Shown: in pieces, positions 1 to 7,320 of the stretch
Layout of the letters: each line of letters opens with the position of its first letter
Numbering within the stretch: the stretch's first letter is position 1
Source: a virus
Reading direction: 5' to 3' (one strand)
Length of the DNA stretch: 49,672 bases
Virus record (IMG/VR): IMGVR_UViG_3300046507_000307
Location: 1 to 49,672 of that record
Program-made: the position numbers and the translations under genes
Notes under the pieces: generated by a model
What the model was told of the DNA's origin: nothing
Seen by the model: only the letters and a program-made list of their open reading frames with translations
Databases searched by the model: none

Positions 1-127
1 GTGCGCTACGGGCTGTTCAATGAGTCCCCCCAGGTGAACAAGCTCGTGAAATCCTCGGACCTCATCGGCTGGCGGACGCTGCACGTGACGCCGGCCATGG
101 TGGGCACGTACGTGGCGCAATTCTTCG
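1..127. repeat. Terminal direct repeat, left copy
   Basis: This stretch is identical to 49546-49672. An exact 127-bp end overlap is what an assembler leaves when it closes a circular or circularly permuted molecule with a k-mer of 127. It lies inside the VRR-NUC gene and reads continuously across the junction, so it is probably an assembly artefact, not a biological terminal repeat. Confidence 0.95.
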
Positions 128-255
128 CCCGCGAGTGCAAAGAGCCCGCCTGGCAGTACAGCGGCACGGAGCGAGAAGTGGCCCAGCTGGCCTTTATAAA
201 CATGGTGCTGGCTGCTGGTGGCGACGCCGCATTTACGACGGGGGCGCACCTGTGA
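1..255 (+). CDS. VRR-NUC domain nuclease, C-terminal part (gene starts at 49315)
   Basis: This is the 3' portion of a 161-residue protein whose first 77 residues are encoded at 49315-49545; the frame is continuous across the circle junction. The whole protein shows the phage VRR-NUC pattern: an SEA..QSK.RLLAAQQG helix, then RNNVGALPDESGRPVRYGL, KSSDLIGW (the catalytic Asp region) and FARECK (the E.K pair). VRR-NUC enzymes are small PD-(D/E)XK nucleases thought to cut branched or flap DNA in phage replication or recombination. The gene follows an SF2 helicase by an ATGA overlap and precedes a DUF1643 gene by a GTGA overlap, consistent with one replication operon. Confidence 0.9.
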   Translation: MRYGLFNESPQVNKLVKSSDLIGWRTLHVTPAMVGTYVAQFFARECKEPAWQYSGTEREVAQLAFINMVLAAGGDAAFTTGAHL

Positions 256-731
256 GCAGCGCCATGCTCTCCGCCTGCAACCGCTACCGGTATCTGCTGA
301 CCCGTGGCGAAATGTTCGCGGGCCACGCCTGCGGGGTCGTAATGCTCAACCCCAGCACCGCCGACGCGGACAAAGACGACAGCACCGTGCGCAAGCTGCG
401 CGGCCATGCCGGCGATTGGGGATACCCGGGCTTTGTCGTGGCCAACTGCTACGCCTGGCGGTCGACCGACCCCAAAGCACTGCGCGAGGTGCCCGACCCG
501 GTGGGGCCTGATAATGACGCCTACCTCATGGCGGTGGCCACGCTGCCGCTGGTCGTGGTGGCCTGGGGCAAAAACACGCTACCAGAAAGGGCTCGCCATG
601 TCGAGGGCATTCTACGCAGCTCGGGCCGCCCATTGTGGTGCCTGGGTGTCAACCTTGACGGGTCTCCTAAGCACCCACTCTATGTACCTTTCGCCCAAAA
701 ACTGGTAGAGTTCCCGCCAGTTAACCAATAG
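252..731 (+). CDS. DUF1643 family protein
   Basis: A 159-residue protein with the DUF1643 hallmark VVMLNPSTADA near residue 34, followed by a DDSTVRKLRG helix, FVVANCYAWRSTDP, and a late VVVAWGKNT and LWCLGVNLDGSPKHPLYV segment. The family is common in phages and plasmids and has no established biochemical role that I know of. I chose GTG at 252 because it overlaps the upstream stop (GTGA) and follows a G-rich stretch; ATG at 264 is the alternative. A longer in-frame ORF extends back to 135, but that part overlaps the VRR-NUC gene and has no family similarity. Confidence 0.82.
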   Translation: MSSAMLSACNRYRYLLTRGEMFAGHACGVVMLNPSTADADKDDSTVRKLRGHAGDWGYPGFVVANCYAWRSTDPKALREVPDPVGPDNDAYLMAVATLPLVVVAWGKNTLPERARHVEGILRSSGRPLWCLGVNLDGSPKHPLYVPFAQKLVEFPPVNQ

Positions 732-740
732 GACAACACA

Positions 741-1052
741 GTGAATAACAACGCCAACAAGATGGCAGCGGCCGACCGACAGGCGCAGATTCTGGCCGCC
801 GCCCTCGTGGTGGCGCAACGCGTGGGCTTCAACAAATTCACGTTGCGCGAGGTGGCCCAGGAGGCCAAGGTAACGGAAAAACTGCCCTCCCATTACTTCG
901 GCACCATGACCAACCTACGCCGCAAAGTGATGCGCGAGGCCGTCAAACAAAAGATTCTCCCCCTCATCGCCCAGGGCATTGCCCTGAATGACCCGCACGC
1001 CCTCAAGGTCTCCCCCGAGCTGCGCGCCGCCGCCCTTAAATCCCTCGCCTAA
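741..1052 (+). CDS. TetR-like helix-turn-helix protein, DNA-binding domain only
   Basis: A 103-residue protein. Residues about 12-60 resemble a TetR-family N-terminal domain: RQAQILAAALVVAQRVGF, then an HTH (TLREVAQEAKV) and HYFGTMTNLRRKVMREAV. The usual C-terminal ligand-binding and dimerisation domain (100 or more residues) is absent; only about 40 residues follow. It starts at GTG 741 after an AGGA box. It sits directly before the primase-helicase gene, whose ATG follows its TAA with no gap. By inference it could be a phage transcription regulator or a replication accessory DNA-binding protein. The fold call is good; the function is unknown. Confidence 0.7.
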   Translation: MNNNANKMAAADRQAQILAAALVVAQRVGFNKFTLREVAQEAKVTEKLPSHYFGTMTNLRRKVMREAVKQKILPLIAQGIALNDPHALKVSPELRAAALKSLA

Positions 1053-3446
1053 ATGCTTTCATTACCTCCCGCGCTGGCGGGATTGGCGGGCAGCCGTCAA
1101 TTCATGCTATGGACGCTTATCCCCAGCAAAAACCCGCACAAGGCGGCTCTGGGCAAAATGGACAAAGTGCCCGTTTCGCCCCACACGTTTGGCGTGCACT
1201 CCGCGCACGATGCCTCGCATTGGGTGGACCCGGCGACCGCATGCGCCCTGGCCGCCCAGGCCGGCGCCGCGTACGGCGTGGCCCTGGTGCTCAAACCCCA
1301 GGACAGTCTGTTTTTTATCGACCTCGATAACCACCGCGACCCGAGCACCGGCGATTGGACCGACCACGCCAAGTACGTGCTCAGCCTGTTCCCCGGCGCC
1401 GCGGTGGAGGTGAGCCAGTCCGGCAACGGCCTGCACATTTTCGGTCGCACGCAGCCGCTCGAACACGGGTGCAAAAACGAGGCGCTGCGCATGGAGCTTT
1501 ACACGCAGTACCGCTTTGCAGCCCTCACCGGCAACGGCATGATAGGGAACGTGGATACTGACCACACTGCCACGCTGCAGCAGTTCGCCGGGTACTTTTT
1601 CCCCCAGGTGGAAGGGCAGGACGCCAACGGCGGCACGTTCACGCTCAGCACCCAGCCGGTGCCCGAGTGGCGCGGCCCTGCCGATGACGCCGATCTACTG
1701 CGCCGGGCTCTCATGTCCAAAAGCGCAGCCGCGGCGTTCGGCGCCACCGCCAGTTTTAAGGACCTCTGGGAGGCCAACGCCGACGTGCTGGCCGTGGCCT
1801 ACCCGCCGGACGGCAACGGGGCCCGCTGGAATGAGTCGACCGCCGACGCCGCCCTGGCCGCTCAGCTCTCATTCTGGACCGGCAAGCATGGCGAGCGCAT
1901 TCACCGCCTGATGCTGCAATCCGCCCTCAAGCGTGAGAAGTGGGACCGGCCCGACTACCTGCCGCGCACTATCTGCCGCATTCTGGGCCGCCAGGGCGCC
2001 GTCTGCATGGACGAGGCCCCAGCCCCTGGCCCGGTGCCCGTCGACCTCGTGGCGGCCCCGGGCACGCCCGGCATGACGCCAGTGCAAGGCGCCACCTTTC
2101 TGGACGGGCCGGGCACGGCGGGCCTGTTCAATGGCTGCGTGTTTGTAAAGAACCAAAACCGGGCCCTCGTGCCTGGCAGCGGGCTCGTCAAGTCGGACAC
2201 GTTCAAGGTGCTGTTTGGCGGCTACACGTTCGCCATGGACGACACCAACCAGCGCACCACCCGCAACGCGTGGGAGGCGTTCACGGAGAATCAGCTCCTG
2301 CGCCCACCGATGGCCGACCGCGTTTGCTTCCGCCCCGACCTGGCGCCCCTGGCCATCGTGGACGACGCCGGTAAACGCCGGGTCAACACGTACGAGCCGG
2401 CGGTGGTGCGCACTATGGCAGGCGACGCGGGGCCATTCTGGGCCCACCTGCAAAAGATATTCCCCGACGATAGGGACAGGCTGATTTTTTGGTCCTATAT
2501 GTGTGCCACCGTACAGCACAAAGGAAAAAAATTTGCATGGGCGCCGTTACTTCAAGGGATGGAAGGTAACGGCAAGACACTTTTTAGTGCATGCGTGGCC
2601 TACGCTGTGGGCTCGCATTACACGTTCTGGCCTGATGCGCAGGAGCTGAGCAATAAGTTTAACGCATGGTTGGCAGGCCGGATTTTTATTGCGGTGGAGG
2701 AGTTCAAACACCCCGACGCCGACCACCGCGAGCTCATCGCGGAGAAAATCAAAACGATGATTTCTGGCGGGTTCGGCGTGTCTATCGAGGGCAAGGGTGC
2801 AGACCAAGTGACGGAGGAAATCTGCTGCAATTTCATGCTCACCACGAACCACAAAGACGCAGCCCGCAAGACGGCCGACAACATGCGGCGCATGGCTTTC
2901 TTCTACAGCCCGCAGCAGCAGATTTCAGACCTGGCCCGCTGGGGTATGGATGGCGATTACTTCCCCCGCCTGTACAACTGGCTCAAGGCGGACGGCTTCG
3001 CCATCGTCACGAATGAAATGCTCAATTTTGCGATACCGGAGGAGTTCAACCCTGCGGGCAGCATGCACCGGGCGCCGGACACGTCATCCACGCTGGAGGC
3101 CATCAAGCAGAGCCAGGGCGGCGTCGAGCAGCAGGTGCTGGAGGCGGTGGCTCAGGGCGTGCCGGGCTTCATGGGCGGTTGGATATCGAGCATCAAGTTG
3201 GGCGAGCTGCTGGACAACCTGCGCCAGGGCCAGCGCATCAACCTGAACAGGCGCATGGACATGATGCGTCACCTGGGGTACGAGCTGCACCGGGGGCTGC
3301 CGGACGGGCGGGTCAACAATCCGGTAATGCCCGACGCCCGCAAGACGCAGTTGTTTATCAAGGTGGGCCACCCGGACGCAGCCCTCACCGTGGGCGCGGA
3401 GATTGCCAAGGCGTACAGCGCGGCGCAGATAGTTGCGGCACGTTGA
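1053..3446 (+). CDS. Primase-polymerase / SF3 helicase fusion (DUF5906-type)
   Basis: A 797-residue replication protein. The N-terminus looks like an archaeo-eukaryotic primase domain, with FFIDLDNH (metal-binding DxD near residue 90) and SQSGNGLHIFG (near 121-131, the SxH-type motif). The C-terminal half is a D5/SF3-type helicase with Walker A GMEGNGKT near 502-509, Walker B IFIAVEEF near 544-551, and a downstream LTTNHKDA sensor-like segment. Such fusions prime and unwind phage DNA. The ATG abuts the TAA of the TetR-like gene. Polymerase and SSB are encoded in the divergent minus-strand operon, so the replisome is split between two operons. Confidence 0.9.
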   Translation: MLSLPPALAGLAGSRQFMLWTLIPSKNPHKAALGKMDKVPVSPHTFGVHSAHDASHWVDPATACALAAQAGAAYGVALVLKPQDSLFFIDLDNHRDPSTGDWTDHAKYVLSLFPGAAVEVSQSGNGLHIFGRTQPLEHGCKNEALRMELYTQYRFAALTGNGMIGNVDTDHTATLQQFAGYFFPQVEGQDANGGTFTLSTQPVPEWRGPADDADLLRRALMSKSAAAAFGATASFKDLWEANADVLAVAYPPDGNGARWNESTADAALAAQLSFWTGKHGERIHRLMLQSALKREKWDRPDYLPRTICRILGRQGAVCMDEAPAPGPVPVDLVAAPGTPGMTPVQGATFLDGPGTAGLFNGCVFVKNQNRALVPGSGLVKSDTFKVLFGGYTFAMDDTNQRTTRNAWEAFTENQLLRPPMADRVCFRPDLAPLAIVDDAGKRRVNTYEPAVVRTMAGDAGPFWAHLQKIFPDDRDRLIFWSYMCATVQHKGKKFAWAPLLQGMEGNGKTLFSACVAYAVGSHYTFWPDAQELSNKFNAWLAGRIFIAVEEFKHPDADHRELIAEKIKTMISGGFGVSIEGKGADQVTEEICCNFMLTTNHKDAARKTADNMRRMAFFYSPQQQISDLARWGMDGDYFPRLYNWLKADGFAIVTNEMLNFAIPEEFNPAGSMHRAPDTSSTLEAIKQSQGGVEQQVLEAVAQGVPGFMGGWISSIKLGELLDNLRQGQRINLNRRMDMMRHLGYELHRGLPDGRVNNPVMPDARKTQLFIKVGHPDAALTVGAEIAKAYSAAQIVAAR

Positions 3447-3459
3447 ATAAGGTAGTACA
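3443..3459 (+). promoter_or_regulatory. Repeated intergenic element TTGAATAAGGTAGTACA, copy 1
   Basis: This 17-mer also occurs exactly at 7285-7301 on the minus strand, and its first 15 bases recur at 27510-27524. Each copy lies just upstream of a gene in the same orientation. Here it overlaps the stop of the primase gene, runs into an inverted repeat (GTAGT-AC-ACTAC, 3452-3463), and precedes the gene at 3490. A promoter or regulator site is inferred from placement. Confidence 0.5.
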
Positions 3460-3489
3460 CTACTCACCTCAACACCGGAGTAATACCCA

Positions 3490-3702
3490 ATGGACCAAGA
3501 GCAAATAAGCAAAGAATGCGAGTCGCGGTTTCAGGCCGGCGGGCCTCGCGTCTACGTGCACGACACCGTGAAAGACACAATATTCCCGTCGCACCTGCCC
3601 GCAAAAACGCAGGCCCGCTGGTCGATGGTGCATGAGGTGGTTTACGCCCGCCGCAAGTCGCGCAAGACGGCCCGTTACGAGTGGGTGCGGGTGAAAGCAT
3701 GA
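3490..3702 (+). CDS. Hypothetical protein, 70 aa
   Basis: A basic 70-residue protein that I do not recognise. It contains YVHDTVKDTIFPSHLPAKTQARW and ends in a Lys/Arg-rich stretch. Its start is supported by CCGGAG about 9 bases upstream, and its stop overlaps the next start (ATGA at 3699-3702). It is preceded by the 17-bp repeat at 3443 and by GTAATACCC, a near copy of the dispersed palindrome, placed immediately before the ATG. The gene may therefore have its own promoter in addition to readthrough from the primase gene. Confidence 0.65.
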   Translation: MDQEQISKECESRFQAGGPRVYVHDTVKDTIFPSHLPAKTQARWSMVHEVVYARRKSRKTARYEWVRVKA

Positions 3703-3959
3703 ACCAGTACAACACCCCGGGCCACGTGTGCCCAGAGACAGGCCGCCGGGCCATCACGCTGGAGGAGCTGGCGCAGCTCCCGCCGGACACCATCGCATAC
3801 CGTTACATCCCCACCATGGTGGAGTGGAATCTGGACCCGTGGCGGCTGCTGTTCGGCGTGGGCGAGCTGAACGTGGACGGCACGCGGCTGGTGCACTACG
3901 CCTCGGGCATTCAGCTGTACTCGCATCGACCGGGCGAGGAGTTTGTCTACGTCCAATGA
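3699..3959 (+). CDS. Hypothetical protein, 86 aa
   Basis: A small acidic protein of no recognised family, the last gene of the plus-strand early operon. ATG at 3699 overlaps the upstream TGA by four bases, which supports it over the slightly longer GTG-initiated reading at 3681. It has Trp-rich segments (VEWNLDPWRLLFGVGELNVDG) and ends in GEEFVYVQ. No membrane segment or Cys motif is visible. A strong bidirectional terminator begins two bases after the stop. Confidence 0.65.
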   Translation: MNQYNTPGHVCPETGRRAITLEELAQLPPDTIAYRYIPTMVEWNLDPWRLLFGVGELNVDGTRLVHYASGIQLYSHRPGEEFVYVQ

Positions 3960-3961
3960 CT

Positions 3962-3983
3962 AAAGGCCCCGAGGGGCCTTTTT
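3962..3983. terminator. Bidirectional intrinsic terminator
   Basis: The hairpin AAAGGCCCC-GA-GGGGCCTTT is followed by T residues on the plus strand and by a matching A-run on the other side, so it can work for both strands. It sits between the end of the plus-strand early operon (3959) and the end of the convergent minus-strand accessory operon (4010). Confidence 0.85.
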
Positions 3984-4009
3984 CACGTCCGCCAGGTAGG
4001 TGGGTGGGG

Positions 4010-4279
4010 TCAGGCGCGCTTGGCGTCAATTTCCGCCTTCGACACATAGGTGGTGCGCTGGGTGCCAGGAACTTTGATGGTAAGCTTTCCCCGGTTTGGC
4101 CCGGCCTCGGGCGCACGAAACTCCGCCCCCTCTACCTGCATGCCGTGCCAGTTTTCAGGCTGGCCGCCCAGCCATCCAGCCTTGTAGATTCTGAAGTTCT
4201 CCGGGACGCTGCCCAGCTTTTCCAGCGCGGCGCGCCCGAATGCTGTTTCGTCCATGATTCGATCTTGCATGTCATTCAT
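4010..4279 (-). CDS. Hypothetical protein, 89 aa
   Basis: Last gene of the minus-strand accessory operon. The ORF is open further upstream, but ATG at 4279 overlaps the stop of the upstream gene (ATGA), so I take the 89-residue form. It has an N-terminal DRIMDETAFGRAALEKLGSV helix, a Trp/Gly-rich centre (YKAGWLGGQPENWHGMQVEG) and a C-terminal KVPGTQRTTYVSKAEIDA that looks like a small beta-rich domain. I recognise no family. Confidence 0.6.
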   Translation of the reverse strand: MNDMQDRIMDETAFGRAALEKLGSVPENFRIYKAGWLGGQPENWHGMQVEGAEFRAPEAGPNRGKLTIKVPGTQRTTYVSKAEIDAKRA

Positions 4280-4522
4280 TTGGATATTCCCGGCAAGGGG
4301 GTGGGATTGGCTCGTTGATTCCAGGCGGCGACGGCCGAAGCATGATCCCGCCCAACGCGCTCGATCGCGCGGCTTGGCTGGCCTGGCACTGGTGGGCACC
4401 AGTGCATCACGCTGACTGACGTTGGCTCCGAATGCCGCATGCCGCCCCAAACGCGGCCGTTCTCGCGGATTTGCGTTTGTCCTTCGCCGCAGAATGGGAC
4501 AGGGATCAAGATGCTCGTTCAT
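4276..4522 (-). pseudogene. Lar-like (CPFCG) protein broken by a one-base frameshift
   Basis: Read from ATG at 4522, which lies 5 bases after the upstream stop, the frame begins MNEHLDPCP and then loses all similarity. Shifting by one base at the CCC run (about 4492-4494) restores CPFCGEGQTQIRENG, then PSRAIERVGRD and ASAVAAWNQRA, the typical ending of Lar/restriction-alleviation-like phage proteins. Without the shift the second frame opens only at a TTG (4509) just before the run. It ends in an ATGA overlap with the next gene. The cause could be a real mutation, a homopolymer sequencing error or programmed slippage. The second Cys pair of true Lar zinc ribbons is not obvious. Confidence 0.6.
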
Positions 4523-4527
4523 GGGAT

Positions 4528-5055
4528 TTAGCGGCGCTGTGCCCGCTGCTGCACGAGCCGGGCGCCCTCGTTGCCCGCGGCGGCCAGGCGGGGCAGCTCG
4601 CGGACGTATTGGGCCACCATGCGCTCCACGTAGGCCGCCAGGGGCTCGCATTGGCGCAGGGCGGGGTCTACGATGGTCTTACGCACCGTGCGGCAGGCGA
4701 TGCGCACCCGCTGGCCTGGCGTGAGGCCCGCCACCCATTGCTCGGGGAGATCATAGGCCAACACGCGGAGCCAGGGGCGCTCCCCCGCCGACAGCGCCAC
4801 GTAACCCATGGCCACGCGTTGCACAGTGCCGCTCACCACGATATCCGCGCCCGTGCCGTACTTGATGCCCGCCGCCACCTCGTTGCCCGCGTAGGCCGCC
4901 TGCAGCTCCCTGGCCGTGGTTACCAGCTGCTGCCAGCCCAGGGCCGAGCTACCGCCGTCGAGATAGGTCTCGAGATCGTCGCGCACCAGCTGGGAGGCGG
5001 TCTGGGCGTGGGCGCCCATGCATGCGAGCAGGGCCAGGGTGAGAAGTCGTTTCAT
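4528..5055 (-). CDS. Exported protein with tRNA_anti-like (OB-fold) domain
   Basis: A 175-residue protein with a clear signal peptide (MKRLLTLALLACMGAHA, cleavage expected after the last AHA). The mature part includes ELQAAYAGNEVAAGIKYGTG, DIVVSGTVQRV and GQRVRIACRT, the pattern I associate with the tRNA_anti-like OB-fold family found in exported bacterial and phage proteins. The predicted location is periplasm or outer surface. The start overlaps the upstream stop (TAATG). Its role is unknown; in this operon it fits an envelope-modifying function. Confidence 0.75.
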   Translation of the reverse strand: MKRLLTLALLACMGAHAQTASQLVRDDLETYLDGGSSALGWQQLVTTARELQAAYAGNEVAAGIKYGTGADIVVSGTVQRVAMGYVALSAGERPWLRVLAYDLPEQWVAGLTPGQRVRIACRTVRKTIVDPALRQCEPLAAYVERMVAQYVRELPRLAAAGNEGARLVQQRAQRR

Positions 5056-5363
5056 TACATCGCTCCTATGGCTGCACGCTCGTCGGCTGTCAGGCCGCTG
5101 GCGTAGGTGGTGGCTTTGACCTCACGCGGGGCCACCGTCAGCTCCAGCCGCCGCATGCTGCGCAGGTGCCCGTTGGCGATGGCCTCCTGCTGCTCGGCCT
5201 GCTGCATGTGGTACAGGTAGCCCCGCTCGGCGTCCGCGAGGTGGCGCTCGGCCATTGCGCGGGGCTCGGCCTGGGCCTTGAGCATGCGGGCCGCGGTGCG
5301 CACACACAGCGCCAGCAGCAGGAGGGTGGCGGCCACAAGGCCAGCGGTTGCGAGGGGGTTCAT
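5055..5363 (-). CDS. Small membrane protein, 102 aa
   Basis: It has one N-terminal membrane segment (about residues 5-26, LATAGLVAATLLLLALCVRT) followed by a charged, probably helical region rich in Ala, Glu, Gln and Arg (AERHLADAERGYLYHMQQAEQQEAI). The likely topology is a membrane anchor with a cytoplasmic coiled coil. Start and stop overlap both neighbours (ATGA and TAATG), placing it firmly in the accessory operon. No family recognised. Confidence 0.68.
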   Translation of the reverse strand: MNPLATAGLVAATLLLLALCVRTAARMLKAQAEPRAMAERHLADAERGYLYHMQQAEQQEAIANGHLRSMRRLELTVAPREVKATTYASGLTADERAAIGAM

Positions 5364-5962
5364 TTGGTTTGCTCCTTGGTGACAGGTTCAATCGACATGA
5401 TGCAAAACCCTTCCTTGCAGAAAGCAGGGTCGCGGATGATGTAGCGGATGCGTTGCGTAAGACTGCGGCCGGTTGGCTGATTGGTGAATTGGTCGTACTC
5501 ATTGAGCACCAGCAAGTCGCCAATACAGAAACCCCGGTCATCCTTGCGAATCTCAAATGTTTTTAACCCGTGGTACACGTCGGCAAAGTAGGCGGGCAGG
5601 ATTTTGAGTTGATGCGTAGCCCGCTGGGCGGCCTCTCCCGGCTGCACGATGGTCCAAAATGGTTGTGAGGGGGCTGCCAGTTGCTGACGGTAACGTGCGG
5701 CGTCCGCGGCCATGCGCTGCAGCTGCTCCAGCACCGTGACGCTGCCGCCGTCGGGTGGGTCCATGTAATACGTGCCGGGCAGCAGGGCCAGCAATTCGTC
5801 ATCGGTCGCCAGGGGGGCGGGCGGCTCGTCGCACCCCCAATAGCCCGTACCTCCGCAAGAGGTGCAATCGTCACGCTCGGGCGGTTGAAACTCATTACCG
5901 CCGTACGCCTCACCCTGCAGGCCCGAGCCCTCGCAGTCTTCGCAAACAATACGATTAGTCAT
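5360..5962 (-). CDS. Zinc-finger protein with C-terminal DUF3850 domain
   Basis: A 200-residue protein. ATG at 5962 gives an ATGA overlap with the upstream gene; the open frame extends further back without family similarity. The N-terminus has two CxxCxGxG motifs of the DnaJ zinc-finger kind (C7EDC10EGSG and C33TSC36GGTG). Residues from about 117 to the end match DUF3850, a small PUA/ASCH-like beta-barrel (HQLKILPAYF, KTFEIRKDDRGFCIGD, YIIRDPAF). DUF3850/ASCH domains are suspected to bind RNA or modified nucleotides. The combination suggests a nucleic-acid-binding protein. Confidence 0.8.
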   Translation of the reverse strand: MTNRIVCEDCEGSGLQGEAYGGNEFQPPERDDCTSCGGTGYWGCDEPPAPLATDDELLALLPGTYYMDPPDGGSVTVLEQLQRMAADAARYRQQLAAPSQPFWTIVQPGEAAQRATHQLKILPAYFADVYHGLKTFEIRKDDRGFCIGDLLVLNEYDQFTNQPTGRSLTQRIRYIIRDPAFCKEGFCIMSIEPVTKEQTK

Positions 5963-6690
5963 GCTGTTGTCCTTTTGGTCAAGTATAGCGCCCCGAGCCC
6001 GAGGAGTGCAAGGGCCCAGGTCGCGGGCTCGGGGATATCGTGGCGGCCGGCTCCAGCACTGCCAGGGCCTCCGCCGTTGGGGTAGCCGGGCCACGGGGCC
6101 CAGCCTGGCAGCGCGGGGGCGAACAGGCTTACGTTACCGCAGGCCAGGAACTCCCCCACGTGCCACTCGCGGCCATCGGCACCGCGCACCACGTACAACA
6201 CGGCGTACTCCTGCCGGTAGTCGTTGGCAAAGTCGGTGCGGCTGCCGCTGCAGACCCCGTACCGCTCGCCCTTGCTGAATGTCGTGCCCCACACTGGCAG
6301 GTACAGGCGGCCCGAGACCGTGGCCACCCCGTGGGTGTTGCCCATGGCCAGCGGCTGCGCGTCGGTGCCCTGGCGCATGCGGGCTACCGCCTCCACCGCG
6401 GCGTCCTGGGGCAGGCCCATGGAGCGCAGGGCGGCCAGGGTCCGCTCCACCCACTCGCCACCTCGAGGCTGGCCGGGCCGCAGCCAGGGGGATGCGCCGA
6501 ATGCGCCCACCTTGCAGCCGCGGTGCTGGTCCAGCTTGGTCACGCCTAGCACAGGGGCCACGAGCGTGCCCCAATGGTTCAGGCTGGTCTCGGGGGCGGG
6601 GGTGGCCACGGTGTGGGCCAGCGTAGCCAGGGCGGCGCCGATGAGGGCGTACGCGGCGTTGCGCCAGCGCCTGCGGGTGAGGCGGCTCAT
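5959..6690 (-). CDS. Exported protein with PEP-CTERM sorting signal
   Basis: A 243-residue protein with a basic N-terminus and hydrophobic stretch (RRRWRNAAYALIGAALATLAH) that looks like a signal peptide. The C-terminus (about 219-243) is a textbook PEP-CTERM tripartite signal: IPEPATW, a hydrophobic helix (ALALLGLGALYL) and basic residues (TKR). In bacteria this tail directs export, recognition by exosortase (EpsH) and release to the surface, usually with exopolysaccharide genes. The middle (GAFGASPWLRPGQPRGGEWVERT, MRQGTD, GRLYLPVWGTTFSKGERYGVC) is unrecognised. It overlaps both neighbours by ATGA, so it belongs to the phage operon. Confidence 0.8.
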   Translation of the reverse strand: MSRLTRRRWRNAAYALIGAALATLAHTVATPAPETSLNHWGTLVAPVLGVTKLDQHRGCKVGAFGASPWLRPGQPRGGEWVERTLAALRSMGLPQDAAVEAVARMRQGTDAQPLAMGNTHGVATVSGRLYLPVWGTTFSKGERYGVCSGSRTDFANDYRQEYAVLYVVRGADGREWHVGEFLACGNVSLFAPALPGWAPWPGYPNGGGPGSAGAGRHDIPEPATWALALLGLGALYLTKRTTA

Positions 6691-6776
6691 AGGTACACCG
6701 CCAGCAGCACGGTGGCCGCGAGGATAGCCAGCACCGCCGCTGTGCGGGTGCGCCGGGCGTGGTCGTATTCAGCCAT
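6687..6776 (-). CDS. Tiny single-pass membrane protein, 29 aa
   Basis: Read from ATG 6776, it has a charged start (MAEYDHARRTRT) and one membrane helix (AAVLAILAATVLLAVYL) reaching the C-terminus. The stop overlaps the start of the PEP-CTERM gene (ATGA at 6690), and GGGGAG lies upstream. A longer reading from 6905 in the same frame overlaps the next gene and looks non-coding. Its small size is in keeping with a phage inhibitor or envelope peptide, but function cannot be read. Confidence 0.6.
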   Translation of the reverse strand: MAEYDHARRTRTAAVLAILAATVLLAVYL

Positions 6777-7023
6777 GAGGAAACAGCTCCCCGAGGCGTA
6801 CCACGATGGTGGTGTGAATGGCTGCCTGCCGCCCGTAGTGCTCGCTGATGGTGGCGTCAATCTTGCCGTACCGCATGCGGGCGGCAATGCAGCGGTCTCG
6901 CTCAATCTGATGGTGCTCGCGCAGCTCAGAGACCAGGAGGCGCTGCTCTGGGCTCAGCGTGGCGCCGAATTGTTGGCGGCTGGCGTCGGCCAGCTCTGCG
7001 TGTTGCGAGGGGGTGAGGTTCAT
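6769..7023 (-). CDS. Hypothetical helical protein, 84 aa
   Basis: It is rich in charged residues and predicted mostly helical (SQHAELADASRQQFGATLSPEQRLLVSELREHHQIERDRC). It overlaps the start of the tiny membrane gene by 8 bases and starts 9 bases after the gene upstream. No Cys pairs, signal peptide or recognised family. Confidence 0.65.
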   Translation of the reverse strand: MNLTPSQHAELADASRQQFGATLSPEQRLLVSELREHHQIERDRCIAARMRYGKIDATISEHYGRQAAIHTTIVVRLGELFPHG

Positions 7024-7032
7024 GCTGCCGCC

Positions 7033-7251
7033 TTAGTTGATGTAAACGCAGGTGCCGAGGTCTGCATCGGATTCGATGGTGACTTTTTCGCCGTCGGTGG
7101 TAGCCGCGAGGCGCTGGGCGGCTGCTGCGTCGATACCGTCAAACCAGAAAGTAAAAGCACGCTCACCGCGGATCGTGATTTCAACAGGGCGGCCGGCGAC
7201 GGCGGACAATTTGGCTTCGAGGGCTTGTTTTGCTTGGTTGGCTGCGTTCAT
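7033..7251 (-). CDS. Hypothetical protein, 72 aa
   Basis: A small protein with an N-terminal helix (NQAKQALEAKLSAVAGRP), a beta-like middle (VEITIRGERAFTFWFDG) and a C-terminal strand (KVTIESDADLGTCVYIN). I do not recognise it. It starts after a GGGAAA box. The 69-bp gap upstream holds the 17-bp repeat (7285-7301) and one GGTAATACC palindrome, so this gene probably begins a separately controlled transcript. Confidence 0.65.
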   Translation of the reverse strand: MNAANQAKQALEAKLSAVAGRPVEITIRGERAFTFWFDGIDAAAAQRLAATTDGEKVTIESDADLGTCVYIN

Positions 7252-7284
7252 TTTGATTTCCCGGTTTGGTTGGTGTGAGTGAAT

Positions 7285-7301
7285 TGTACTACCTTATTCA
7301 A
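7285..7301 (-). promoter_or_regulatory. Repeated intergenic element, copy 2 (minus strand)
   Basis: The minus strand reads TTGAATAAGGTAGTACA, identical over 17 bases to 3443-3459. It lies 34 bases upstream of the ATG at 7251 and just downstream of GGGTATTACC on the same strand (7316-7307). Confidence 0.5.
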
Positions 7302-7307
7302 TCTCAA

Positions 7308-7316
7308 GGTAATACC
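7308..7316. repeat. Dispersed palindrome GGTAATACC, intergenic
   Basis: This copy lies between the minus-strand genes at 7321 and 7251, next to the 17-bp repeat. The minus strand reads the extended form GGGTATTACC. Confidence 0.75.
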
Positions 7317-7320
7317 CGAC

